A stretch of DNA of 64,000 bases. It comes from Planctomycetota bacterium. Its GTDB lineage: Bacteria; Planctomycetota; Phycisphaerae; UBA1845. Location: the NCBI GenBank assembly GCA_030616775.1, contig JAUWWQ010000014.1, forward strand, positions 1 to 64,000, read 5' to 3'. Within the stretch, counting starts at the first letter, position 1, and every line of letters starts with the position of its first letter. A program made the position numbers and the translations under genes. This document shows, piece after piece, positions 26,772 to 36,700 of this stretch. The notes under the pieces were generated by a model. That model was not told the DNA's origin. It worked only from the letters and a program-made list of their open reading frames with translations, and did not search any database.

Positions 26772-29681
26772 ATGCCATGGCGTTTGTACATCGTGCTCCC
26801 GGCCGCTTGTGCATTGACGGATTCCGTCCTGGGTTCGGACCCGGGGGTTCCGGATAGACATCCGGTGTATGTCGGTGTCCGCGTATGTGCGGGATGTCAC
26901 GGGGCGAAGAACGGCAACCACATATTCAGCCGCTGGCGGGCGTCGAAGCATGCTCAGGCCTACGCCTGTCTATGGAGCCCTGAAGCCCGGGAGGTTGCCA
27001 AGCTGAGCGGGATTCGCCAGGAACCGCAAGATGCGGCAGCGTGCCTGGGGTGTCATGCGACGGCCTACGAGACCGAGCCCTGGGAAAAGGAGGACACCTT
27101 CTTCCTCGAGGACGGGATCCAATGCGAATCGTGTCATGGTCCCGGCAGCGAGTACATAAGTCCCAACGTCATGGGTGACCTGATGGATCGGGAGAAGGCC
27201 GTGCGCTTCGGACTGAAGACGCCGGGTGAGCGTCAGTGCATGATGTGTCACAACGTCAAGGGTTCACACGTTGCGGTCTTGCGATCACCGGAGATCGACA
27301 TCAGGAAAGAGTTGAAGTCGGTGTGTGGGGGGGGGCACGAACAGACTGGTATGCCCGCCAATCCACCAGCGGATCAGCACGGTTGGATACCTCAGCCGCC
27401 GAGCGGTGCGGTCAGTGACACTCAGTATAAGTACACTGGGGTCATGGCCTGTGCCCGGTGCCATAAAGGACCGAAGATGGGCTACCAGTTCAGCAAGTGG
27501 CGGTTAGGCAAACATGCCCGGGCTTACGCTGTACTGGGTACAAAAGCCGGTTATGAAATGGCTGCCGGCGCAGGTGTCAGCGGCAACCCGCAAGAGAATT
27601 CACGTTGCCTTGGCTGTCACACTACTGGTTTTACCGTCGACAAGGACGGAATATTAGAGGGATTTGACTTTGCTGACGGAGTCCAATGTGAGAGTTGCCA
27701 CGGCCTCGGCAGCGAGTATTCGCCTGAGGCCGTCATGAGGGACCGGCTGGCTGCCCGGCGAGCTGGGCTGCGGCCTGTCACTGAAGAAACCTGTATACCA
27801 TGCCACGAGAACGCCCACGGACGCACGTTTGATTATGAAACCTCCGTCAGAGCGATCGCCCACCCGACGCGACCACCGGACCAGGGCAAAGAAGCCCGGG
27901 CCCTCCGCTACAAGACCCCGCTCAATCTGGCACTGTCGCCGGACGGCAAGGAACTGTATGTGGCGTGTGAAGCCTCCGACACCGTTATCGTCGTGGATGT
28001 TGCGGAGCGCAAGGCAGTTACTGAAATCGTAACCGGGGGCCAACCCACGGACGTGACCTTCAGCCCCGATGGTTTGCGTGCTTATGTCACCAACCGATTG
28101 GATGACAGTCTGAGCGTCATTTCCACACGAGCACGGCGTGTTCTGCAGACAGTCGCTGTCGGTGATGAGCCGCACGGCGTGATTACCGATAGAGAAGGCA
28201 AGCTCATTTATGTTCTCAACACTCCGGCGGACAGCATCTCGGTGCTTGATGCAAAAACGTTGCAGGAAACCAAGCGGCTTGCAGCCAGCCGCAGCCCCTG
28301 GTCGTTGGCCATCAGCCCCGACGGTAAGCAGATCGCAGTGACCAATACACTGTCGCGGTTTGTTCCGTTCCGAACGCCGTCTGTGTCCGAGGTGACAATC
28401 ATTGACACCAATCGTGCCGTCGTCGAGAACCGGGTTGTCGTTCCCGGGGCCAATCTGATGCAGGGCATCGCCTGGCATCCAAGTGGTAAATTCGCCTTGA
28501 TTACCCTGAACCGTACGAAGAACCTGGTGCCCATGACGCGGCTGCTCCAGGGGTGGACGATCACCAACGGAATGGGCGTGATCTGGCGTGATGGGACAGT
28601 GGATCAGGTTCTGCTCGACGAGTCGCATCTGTGCTTCCCGGATCCGGCCGACGTAGCCATCAGCCCGGACGGGCGGTACGCCTTTGTGACCAGCAGCGGT
28701 TCGGATCACGTGGCAGTCGTTGATGTCGACAAGCTGGTCGCAATGCTGGAAAACGCTTCTCCCTACGAGCGTGAGCATGTATTCCCAAACCACCTGGGCA
28801 AGCCCACTGAGTTCATCATCAAGCACATTCCCACCAGAGACAGTCCAAGGGGAGTGCTGTTCTCACACGACGGCCGGACCGCCTTTGTGGCCAACGCCCT
28901 GGACGACTCGATTACCGTCATCGACGTCGCCAAACTTGATGCGGTGGCCCGGATTGACCTGGGCGGCCCGAAAGTCATCACCAAGGTCCGCCATGGCGAA
29001 CGGGTTTTCCATAGCGCCGACATCACGTTTCGCCGGCAGTTCTCCTGTCATTCGTGCCACCCAGACGGCCACATTGACGGTCTGACCTACGACATCGAAC
29101 CGGATGGGATCGGAATCAGCCCGGTGGACAACCGGACGCTCCGCGGGATTCTTGATACTGCACCGTTCAAGTGGGAGGGGACCAACCCCAGTCTGCAGCG
29201 CCAGTGCGGGCCACGGCTGGCGGTGTTCTTTACCCGCATTCAGCCGTTTACACCGCAGGAACTGTCCGCCCTGGACAATTACATCTGCACGATTCCCAGG
29301 CCGCCCAACCGCCATAGGCCGGTTGGCGGCGAGCTCACGCCGGCCCAGCGGCGCGGCAAGGCCGTGTTTGACAGAACGGTCACTAACAGCGGGAGCGTCA
29401 TCCCGCTCGAGAACCGCTGTGTGACCTGCCATTTTCCACCACTCTTCACGGATCGCTCGCGCCGCAACGTGGGTACGAAAATGTGGCTGGATCGCGAGTC
29501 CGACTTTGACGTGCCTCACCTGAACAACATCTATGACTCGGCACCGTACCTGCACAATGGTATCTCCGAAACGTTGGAGGAGATCTGGACACGTTTCAAC
29601 CCATATGATCAACACGGGGTCACCAACGACATGACCAAGGATCAGTTGAACGACCTGATCGAGTATCTCAAGACACTCTGA
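26772..29681 (+). CDS. Ten-heme cytochrome: duplicated c554-like domain, YVTN propeller and MauG-like C-terminus
   Basis: An exported redox protein of 969 residues. The ATG at 26772 is chosen over 26748 because AAGGAG lies 9 nt upstream and a signal peptide (MPWRLYIVLPAACALT) follows at once. Residues 39-360 are two tandem tetraheme units in the same order (CAGCH, CLGCH, CESCH, CMMCH; then CARCH, CLGCH, CESCH, CIPCH) resembling cytochrome c554-type domains. Residues about 375-740 are YVTN/40-residue propeller blades (LALSPDGKELYVACEASDT). The last third carries CHSCH and CVTCH with TAPFKWEGTNPSL and APYLHNGIS, the pattern of MauG/diheme peroxidase-like proteins. A CGGGH between the two tetraheme units sits on a run of nine G and looks like a lost or abortive heme site. 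Substrate unknown. Confidence 0.8.
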   Translation: MPWRLYIVLPAACALTDSVLGSDPGVPDRHPVYVGVRVCAGCHGAKNGNHIFSRWRASKHAQAYACLWSPEAREVAKLSGIRQEPQDAAACLGCHATAYETEPWEKEDTFFLEDGIQCESCHGPGSEYISPNVMGDLMDREKAVRFGLKTPGERQCMMCHNVKGSHVAVLRSPEIDIRKELKSVCGGGHEQTGMPANPPADQHGWIPQPPSGAVSDTQYKYTGVMACARCHKGPKMGYQFSKWRLGKHARAYAVLGTKAGYEMAAGAGVSGNPQENSRCLGCHTTGFTVDKDGILEGFDFADGVQCESCHGLGSEYSPEAVMRDRLAARRAGLRPVTEETCIPCHENAHGRTFDYETSVRAIAHPTRPPDQGKEARALRYKTPLNLALSPDGKELYVACEASDTVIVVDVAERKAVTEIVTGGQPTDVTFSPDGLRAYVTNRLDDSLSVISTRARRVLQTVAVGDEPHGVITDREGKLIYVLNTPADSISVLDAKTLQETKRLAASRSPWSLAISPDGKQIAVTNTLSRFVPFRTPSVSEVTIIDTNRAVVENRVVVPGANLMQGIAWHPSGKFALITLNRTKNLVPMTRLLQGWTITNGMGVIWRDGTVDQVLLDESHLCFPDPADVAISPDGRYAFVTSSGSDHVAVVDVDKLVAMLENASPYEREHVFPNHLGKPTEFIIKHIPTRDSPRGVLFSHDGRTAFVANALDDSITVIDVAKLDAVARIDLGGPKVITKVRHGERVFHSADITFRRQFSCHSCHPDGHIDGLTYDIEPDGIGISPVDNRTLRGILDTAPFKWEGTNPSLQRQCGPRLAVFFTRIQPFTPQELSALDNYICTIPRPPNRHRPVGGELTPAQRRGKAVFDRTVTNSGSVIPLENRCVTCHFPPLFTDRSRRNVGTKMWLDRESDFDVPHLNNIYDSAPYLHNGISETLEEIWTRFNPYDQHGVTNDMTKDQLNDLIEYLKTL

Positions 29682-29702
29682 TCCGCAAGAGGAGGCGGAG
29701 TA

Positions 29703-30941
29703 TTGAACCCCATAACTTGCCGGCTCGGTGGCGTAATGGTCCTACTGACTGCCTTTCTTGTGGGACCTTGGACTGTCGTTCGAGAGAGCATCGCGGTCGC
29801 ACCGTCGGAGCCAAACAGTCCCCAGAAAACGGGCGACAGAGCCGGGGCGGCAAGCCCAGCGCCGGATTTGCCGGGCATGCCCTACGTTTATACCAAGTGG
29901 AAGCAATATACGACGAAGGACGGCCTGCCCAACGATCACATCTTTGCGGTCAAGGTTGATGGTGATCGAGTGTGGGTCGGGACGGAAGACGGGCTGGCCT
30001 GTTTGGACAAGAGAACGAGCAAGATTCAAACGTGGGGTGAAGAGCAGGGTCTTCCCTGGCGCGCCGTGGGGGCAATCGACGTGCACCCCAAAACCGGAGA
30101 TGTGTGGCTCGGGCTGTTCGGCGGAGGTTTGGCCCGCTTCAGTGGTGGACGTTTCGATCATTGGCATCAGCTCAACAGTGGGTTGGTCAATGATGTTGTC
30201 TACGGGGTATGTGTGGAAAATGACAATATCTGGGCCGCAACCACTGCAGGAGCCAGTCGATACAACCCTGTGACCGGCGAGTGGTCCATATTCACCGAGA
30301 AGAACGCCCCGATGGAAGAGATCTGGAATTATGGTTGTTGCTACGCCGACGGTCTGGTGTATCTGGGTGTCTGGGGCAGTGGGGTGCTGGAATACAACAT
30401 CGAACGAGGAACATGGAAGGATTACCTCGATCCCGACGGCGAAATGGAGATCGACCTGTATCGCGATGACGGGATCGTCCACGTCATCACCACCGGGGTG
30501 AGCTATGTCGAAAAGACACTGTGGGTTACCACGTACTTCGGCGCTTCCCGCTATGACGGCCGACATTGGCGAGGTTACTTTGCGCATGAGTCCGGTCTGC
30601 CGAGCGACTTCAACAACGCGGTTATAGGCCGCAGTGCCAACGAGGCCTGGTTCTCCACCGACAAGGGTCTTGGTGTCCTTGCTGACTTTCCCACGGATAC
30701 CTGGGTGACTTACACGACAGACCACACGACTCACAAAGGCAAAGCTGTGGTACAACAAGGCACAGATGTACTTATGGTAATCGACACGCCGCCCAATCTC
30801 CCACACAACTACGTACTATGGGTGGATTTCGACGGTGATGATGCCTGGGTGGGTACGTCGAAGGGGCTCGGCCACGCAATCGGTCGGGGATACTATCCAG
30901 GCCTTCGCCGCCCCAAAGATGCTTTGGGGAAGAACAATTGA
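29703..30941 (+). CDS. Exported two-component-regulator-type propeller protein
   Basis: A 412-residue protein made of Reg_prop blades. A TTG start is preceded by AGGAGG 7 nt upstream, and a hydrophobic N-terminus (VMVLLTAFLVGPWTVV) exports it. Blades begin YTTKDGLPNDHIFAV and repeat units such as VWVGTEDGLACLD, VWLGLFGGGLARF, IWAATTAGASRYN and LWVTTYFGASRYD. No histidine kinase or DNA-binding domain follows, unlike hybrid two-component proteins that carry these blades, so it is a stand-alone propeller. It lies 21 nt after the ten-heme gene and 22 nt before the next gene. Probably a binding or scaffolding part of the same system; function not established. Confidence 0.75.
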   Translation: MNPITCRLGGVMVLLTAFLVGPWTVVRESIAVAPSEPNSPQKTGDRAGAASPAPDLPGMPYVYTKWKQYTTKDGLPNDHIFAVKVDGDRVWVGTEDGLACLDKRTSKIQTWGEEQGLPWRAVGAIDVHPKTGDVWLGLFGGGLARFSGGRFDHWHQLNSGLVNDVVYGVCVENDNIWAATTAGASRYNPVTGEWSIFTEKNAPMEEIWNYGCCYADGLVYLGVWGSGVLEYNIERGTWKDYLDPDGEMEIDLYRDDGIVHVITTGVSYVEKTLWVTTYFGASRYDGRHWRGYFAHESGLPSDFNNAVIGRSANEAWFSTDKGLGVLADFPTDTWVTYTTDHTTHKGKAVVQQGTDVLMVIDTPPNLPHNYVLWVDFDGDDAWVGTSKGLGHAIGRGYYPGLRRPKDALGKNN

Positions 30942-30963
30942 GAAAACATCGGAGGCAGACAAG

Positions 30964-32451
30964 ATGAAATCAAAGGGTTTGATGTTCTGCATGCTTCCAG
31001 GTGTGCTGGTCTGGTTCGGGCTGAATCCGACCACGCTGCCCGCGGCAGCCGAGGAGGAGACTACCAACGAGCCTGATCGAGCGGACCAGGCAGACATTGA
31101 GAAACTGTTGGAGGTGATTGACGTGGATCCTTATGAGGTACCGCCACTGGTCCTCAGAAGGGATCACAACTATGCCCGGTCGGCGGTGGACGTCGAGCCC
31201 TTCCGGCACGTCACGCCGTTTAGAGAACACTTCCTGGAGCAGTTGGAATACACCGGTCCGGGTCGGGCAATTCCAGAGCCTAGGGATCTCAAGACAGTGA
31301 AGATCGGTTTCATCGGTCCGATCATGTCTACAGTGTCGGTCGCTACAGGTGGCAAGAGTCACGAAGAGGCACTGGGAATCGCCATGCTTCGCGGTGCCCA
31401 GTTGGCCATTGAACAGGCCAACGAAACCGGCGGATACCCGGAGCGAGCCATCCCGTTCGAGCTGGTCATCTCCAACGACAACGGCCTGTGGGGGGCCTCG
31501 GGCAACGAGATCATCAAGTTGGCCTACAAGGACAAGGTCTGGGCCATTCTGGGCACCATTGACGGGGCCAACAGTCACATCGCCATACGAGTGGCTCTAA
31601 AGGCCGAGATTGTCATGATGAACAGCGGTGACACCGATCCGACATTCATCGAGACCAACATCCCGTGGGTCTTCCGCTGCATCGGTGACGACCGGCAGAT
31701 GAGTTACCTGCTGGTGGATTACCTGTATCGCAAGTTGAACTACACGCGCATCGGGATCATTAGGGGAAGCAATCGGTACGGGCGCTTCGGAGTGCGCGAG
31801 ATTCTGGACGGAGCCCGCCGGCTGGGTCACCCCATCATCCTCGAGATGGCATATCAGGTGGGTGGGGAGGACTTTTCGCTGCAACTGGAACGACTCCAAG
31901 CCAGCAACCTCGAAGCGATCGTCCATTGGGGTAATGCGGTGGAGGGAGCATTGATAGTCAATCAAATGCGAGCCATGGGCATGAATCATCCATACTACGC
32001 TTGTGATCGATGCGTCTCCAACGAGTTTCTGGCAATCGCCGGGGACAACGCCGAGGGCGTCGTATGCGGCTATCCCTGGAACCCCAAGCGGCAGGACGAG
32101 GACCTGGAGGTCTTCCAGAAGGTTTTTCGCCAGCGCTTCGGTGTCGAGCCCGACACCTACTCGGCACATGGCTACGACGGTATGAGCATGCTGATATGGG
32201 CCATCAAAACCGCTGGTCTCAACCGGGCCAAGATTCGAGACGTGCTGGCCCATCGGGCCAGGCCGCATAAGGGCGTGACCGGCGTTATACCACTCAGCGC
32301 CTGCCTCGATGATCTAGGCGAGGTCTTCCTGGCCAGAGTCGAAGATGGGCAGTGGAAGTTCTACTCGCGTCAGGACCTTGACATTCCCCAAGGGACGATT
32401 GCACCGCGCGACCGGGTCAGTCGGAAGACGGCTGAAGCGAGCGGCGAGTGA
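30964..32451 (+). CDS. LivJ-like periplasmic binding protein (Peripla_BP_6), copy 1
   Basis: A 495-residue type I binding protein of the branched-chain amino acid receptor family. The ATG at 30964 has GGAGG 8 nt upstream, and a signal peptide follows. An extra region of roughly 90 residues precedes the binding fold and contains paired aspartates and an EYTGPGRAIPEP linker. The fold itself begins VKIGFIGPIM and shows AIEQANETGGY, VWAILGTIDGANSHIAIRVAL, and NGLWGASGNEIIKLAY. C-terminal blocks include YSAHGYDGMSMLIWAI and AGLNRAKIRDVLA. No LivHMGF permease or ATPase genes are nearby. It may therefore act as a sensor or extracellular binding subunit rather than in uptake. It is paralogous to the next gene. 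Confidence 0.8.
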   Translation: MKSKGLMFCMLPGVLVWFGLNPTTLPAAAEEETTNEPDRADQADIEKLLEVIDVDPYEVPPLVLRRDHNYARSAVDVEPFRHVTPFREHFLEQLEYTGPGRAIPEPRDLKTVKIGFIGPIMSTVSVATGGKSHEEALGIAMLRGAQLAIEQANETGGYPERAIPFELVISNDNGLWGASGNEIIKLAYKDKVWAILGTIDGANSHIAIRVALKAEIVMMNSGDTDPTFIETNIPWVFRCIGDDRQMSYLLVDYLYRKLNYTRIGIIRGSNRYGRFGVREILDGARRLGHPIILEMAYQVGGEDFSLQLERLQASNLEAIVHWGNAVEGALIVNQMRAMGMNHPYYACDRCVSNEFLAIAGDNAEGVVCGYPWNPKRQDEDLEVFQKVFRQRFGVEPDTYSAHGYDGMSMLIWAIKTAGLNRAKIRDVLAHRARPHKGVTGVIPLSACLDDLGEVFLARVEDGQWKFYSRQDLDIPQGTIAPRDRVSRKTAEASGE

Positions 32452-32513
32452 GAGGCGCCTCTCGCTTACGCTTGCGGTTCGGATCAGGTGAGGCGCTCAA
32501 TCTTCGGGGAAGT

Positions 32514-33758
32514 ATGTCTGGCACGATGAATCGAATGCTCAGTTTCTCAGTCCTGGCCTCGTTAATCGCGGTCGGCTGTGCTGTGGACGATCGACACGGC
32601 GGGCCCATCGAGAGATCTACCACCCCGCTGGAAACAGAGGCGATGATTCCTTTCTTCGACGCCCGCTCACACACTGCGGAATACGCCGGCCCGGGACGCG
32701 AAGTCCCTTCGCCCATAGATATCGAAGAGGTCAAGATCGGATGGTTCGGCCCCAGCGATCCAAACGACACGGAAGCCGGTATGATGTGGTGCGCCGCGAC
32801 TTTGGCAATCGAAGAAGCCAACCGCAAAGGTGGCTACGACGGGTCGGAGTTTCGTTTGGTTACGAGCTGGTCAGAGAATCCCTGGGGCAGCGGCATCAGG
32901 GATGTGACCCGGTTGGCCTACGATGAGGGTGTCTGGGCGATTGTCGGGGCACCTGACGGTCCCTCCGCTCATCTTGTCGAGCAGGTTGTCGCCAAAGCCC
33001 GGCTGGCGTTTATCAGCCCGGTGGCCAGCGACAAGACCGCCAACCTGGCCAATGTTCCGTGGATATTCTCCTGCGCGCCGGGTGACCACCTGCAGGCAGC
33101 GGCACTGGCACAAGCCATTGTATCTTGCGCAGAGGGAAGAAACATCGCCGCTGTCTCGGGTACCGATCACGATTCCCGACTATTCACCACCGAGCTGCTC
33201 GCGGCCTTTAATAAGCTCAAGCTGTTCCCATCCCTCCATGTGCAGTTCAGACCGCAATGCGCAGACTTCGAGACGCAACTGCAGAGTATTCGCCAGTTCC
33301 AACCCGCTGCCTTGGCTCTGATCGCCGGCGCACAGGACTCGGGCCGTTTCATGCGCGCCTTACGCGGGGAGGGACTGACGGTACCGGTGTTCGGCGGGCC
33401 TGCGATGGGGCGGCGCCTCTTCATCGAAACCGCCGGACAATCGGCCGAAGGTGTTGTCTTCCCGCTTCTGTGGCACCAATCGACCACTGACGAGCGGTCT
33501 GCCGAATTCGCCCGGCGTTTCCAGCAGCAATTCGGTATCTACCCGGACTACACTGCCGCCTATACCTATGACGCGATGAATCTGCTGATTGCCGCTATCC
33601 GCACAGCCGGTCTGAACCGCGTCCTGATCCGCGATGCCATTCGCGGACTATCCCCCTTCCCCGGCGTCACAGGCCCCATCACCTGGGACCCCACCGGCCA
33701 CAACCTCCACCCCGTCCGCCTGGGGACAATCCGGAACGGAAAAGTGAGAGGAGTGTAG
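32514..33758 (+). CDS. LivJ-like periplasmic binding lipoprotein, copy 2
   Basis: A 414-residue paralogue of the preceding protein. The ATG at 32514 has GGGGA close upstream. The signal peptide ends in LIAVGC, giving a lipid-anchored cysteine at residue 22, while copy 1 has no lipobox. The linker EYAGPGREVPSPIDIEEVKIG matches that of copy 1 almost word for word, then LAIEEANRKGGY, VWAIVGAPDGPSAHL, YTAAYTYDAMNLL and AGLNRVLIRDAI follow the same order. One soluble and one tethered receptor of the same family, encoded back to back without a permease, suggests a heterodimeric or two-ligand receptor. That is inference. It converges with the large VCBS gene, 22 nt apart, with no visible terminator. 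Confidence 0.8.
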   Translation: MSGTMNRMLSFSVLASLIAVGCAVDDRHGGPIERSTTPLETEAMIPFFDARSHTAEYAGPGREVPSPIDIEEVKIGWFGPSDPNDTEAGMMWCAATLAIEEANRKGGYDGSEFRLVTSWSENPWGSGIRDVTRLAYDEGVWAIVGAPDGPSAHLVEQVVAKARLAFISPVASDKTANLANVPWIFSCAPGDHLQAAALAQAIVSCAEGRNIAAVSGTDHDSRLFTTELLAAFNKLKLFPSLHVQFRPQCADFETQLQSIRQFQPAALALIAGAQDSGRFMRALRGEGLTVPVFGGPAMGRRLFIETAGQSAEGVVFPLLWHQSTTDERSAEFARRFQQQFGIYPDYTAAYTYDAMNLLIAAIRTAGLNRVLIRDAIRGLSPFPGVTGPITWDPTGHNLHPVRLGTIRNGKVRGV

Positions 33759-33780
33759 CATACGACAGCCTGCCGGCTTC

Positions 33781-36700
33781 TCAATCGACAAATCGCGTGT
33801 TGAAGTCTTGGCGATAACGACGAAACTCATCACCCTTGGGATAGCGTTCGGATGGGAGGTAAGGATAGGCACTCATGTCTTTGAAAGGAATTGGACCAAC
33901 CGTGTCCGGATGGGCGGTGTATAGGTCCATGTCTTTACAGTAGGCATGGGAGATGAGGATGAAGCTGCGGGTGTGGCCGTCGCTGGGTAGGGGTAGGTCG
34001 CGGGCATCAAAGCGTACGGCGATCTCGTCACCGGTGCCCAAGATGACGTAACGGTCGTCGAAGTCTGCAAGGAGACTCTCTACCGGTCCATAGCGCGTAT
34101 AAGCGCCTTTGAGCATCTTGAACGAAGAGGTCGGTTGGATGCTGTCATATGTGTAAATATAAGGATGCTGACCGTCGGGTGAGTATTCCAATGGGAAGCC
34201 GAGCCGGCGAAGGTTTGCATCGGCCATCGGAATGCTCCTGATCACAAACCCTTCGGTTCCACGATCGGCGGCAATGAATAGCTGGTCGTAGTAGATTTCG
34301 AGGTTTGTCGAGATCCGCAGCGTGCAGTTGGCAGTGGAGATCTTGCCGGTAAGGTCAATCGTTATCATCCTACCCATGCCACCGGGCGCGCCGGCATCGG
34401 GGATGATGGTTTCCCATTCGCCGTTGTCAGTTTGCCGCTCGATCTTCATAGGCTGCCACATCACGCCGGCCTGAGCAGCAGCGAAAGTGGTTTGCGAATA
34501 GGGGTATTCGATCCAACCGTTGAGGAAAAGATACACTTGTCGTCCCGCTTTGAGCTCGGCCAGTCTATCCGCGAAGTCGACCACCAATGTGTGAGGCTCG
34601 CAAAAACCGTAGAAGCGCCGATCGAGCTTCGGCTGATAGGCATATACCCGATCCACTTTCACAAGGTGTTCGGTGCACTCTGTGCCATCCGGTGCCGTCG
34701 CCCTGACAGGGAAGATGGGCCTGGCTGGACAAAGGAGTTTATGAGAGGGTGGAGGCCCGCTAATGGCCAAACGCTCATCGGGATACACACAGAACCTGTG
34801 GGGATGGTCCACGGCCAACAGTTCGAGCCGATCGATGTAGCCCACTTCTTCCATAGGCTCACAGATACGCAACTCGTAGAAGCCGTTTTTAGCAGCCAAC
34901 TGCTCCGTTTCGATCTTGACATGCTCGATAATCTGGGGCGAAGCGTACTGGCCAGGAGCCACGAAGTACCCGAGCCCACCCACACCTGCAAAGTCGGTAA
35001 CGAACTTGAACCGTTCCCCATTCCACGCAAAGAGCACCGGACAGCTTGACACCCTCCTTTCCATTTCACTGATCCGGTGGTGTGTTCCGGCCGCCAGGTC
35101 GTTTTCATATTGAGTTACACCGTCCGGCCAGCGAAATGCGAGATAATCGGCCTTTGTGGCGCCATCCAGGCCGAAGATCCAAGGCCGGTGTGACTGGGTC
35201 AATCCGCCATCAAGACCGGTGTAGGTGATCACCTGACTGTGCAGGCCGCATCGCAGCACCATCCGTGTACCGAAGCCGCTGGCCGGGCTGCGGGTGCGCT
35301 TATCGGCTCCGCGATGGCCGGTGGGAGTGACCACCAGCCAGTTCGCCGGTGGAGTGAGCTTGGTCTCGACCAACTCGATCCGCCCGCTTCCCTTTGTGCA
35401 GACGCGCAGACAATCAGGTACTCCATCTCCCGTCAGGTCTGTCAGTTGCGATGCGATCGCGGTGTCACTCGCCGGTCTTGGCCAGACTCTGGTCTTGGAA
35501 ACGAATCGTCCCCAACCGTCGTTGAGAAGAACGTGCCCATCCTGCCCGAAGACAGCGACATCCAGATCGCCGTCGAGATCCACGTCAGCAACACGGATCT
35601 GATTGAGACGATCCCATGTAACAAGTGCCTCGATACATCCATCAAACTGCGAGCTTGGCACAAGCGCCCCCGTCCCGTCGGCCAAGTACAATCGGCCAGG
35701 TGTCTCCCATCCCGGGGCTACCAGCAAGTCCACCTGCCCGTCCCCGTTGAAGTCCTGCAGCACACCGCCGGAATCGCCGCGGATCGGCTCGGTGGTGATC
35801 TGCTCTTCGTGGTACTTGCCCAGGCGATCATTGAAGAAAACCCGCGCTGGACCTCGGTTGAACACCACTAAATCCGTGTCGCGATCTCCGTCTAGGTCCG
35901 CCGGAGCCAGCATAACACTTAGCTCCGATTGGCAGGCGACGCCGGCACTGGCCGCAATATCCGTGAACGTGCCATCGGCGTTATTGTTTAACAGTTGGTT
36001 GGCTGCGGGCGATGGGTCATCACGGGTTGCAGCACTACACAGATTGCAGACGTAGATGTCGAGGTCGCCATCGTGGTCGGCGTCGAGAAAGACCGCCGAT
36101 GCGCTGACAACATTGGCACCGGCTGTCTTCGTCTTTTCAGTAACATCCTCAAAAGTGCCGTCGCCACGGCCCCGAAACAGACAGTTGGGTCCGAAGCGAC
36201 TTACAAAGATATCCACATTGTTATCGTTATCGTAGTCGCCGAAGGCATAGGCAATAGCACCGCAGACGTTGGCCAAGCCTGATGACGCAGTAATATCGAC
36301 AAAACTGCCGTCGGATTGTCTCGCCAGGAGCTGAGTACATCCCCAACTGCGGCTTACTCTTGCCGTCGTAACCATGTCCAGCCGGCCGTCTCCGTTCACA
36401 TCCGCCATTGCTATTTGGCCAACCACTCCCCGGATATCTCGTATGACGGCCGGTTGCTCGCCTGCCTCGATGCCTTGTAGTGATACCCCTTCCGATGCCT
36501 TCCATATGGTTTTCACCGTGCCGGCGGCCAGCTCACCGCTCGCCACGCCCCGCTTGGGCAGGGTCGAGAGTGGCCGGACCACCGCCAGCGGACCCATCTG
36601 GTTGTAGTTGGGCATAACCACGGCATCCGCCAGCGGGCTTTGGCGCAGCTTGATGAATTTCTCTTGATAGAGCCGGGCTTGCTCTTGATCACCCCCCTGC

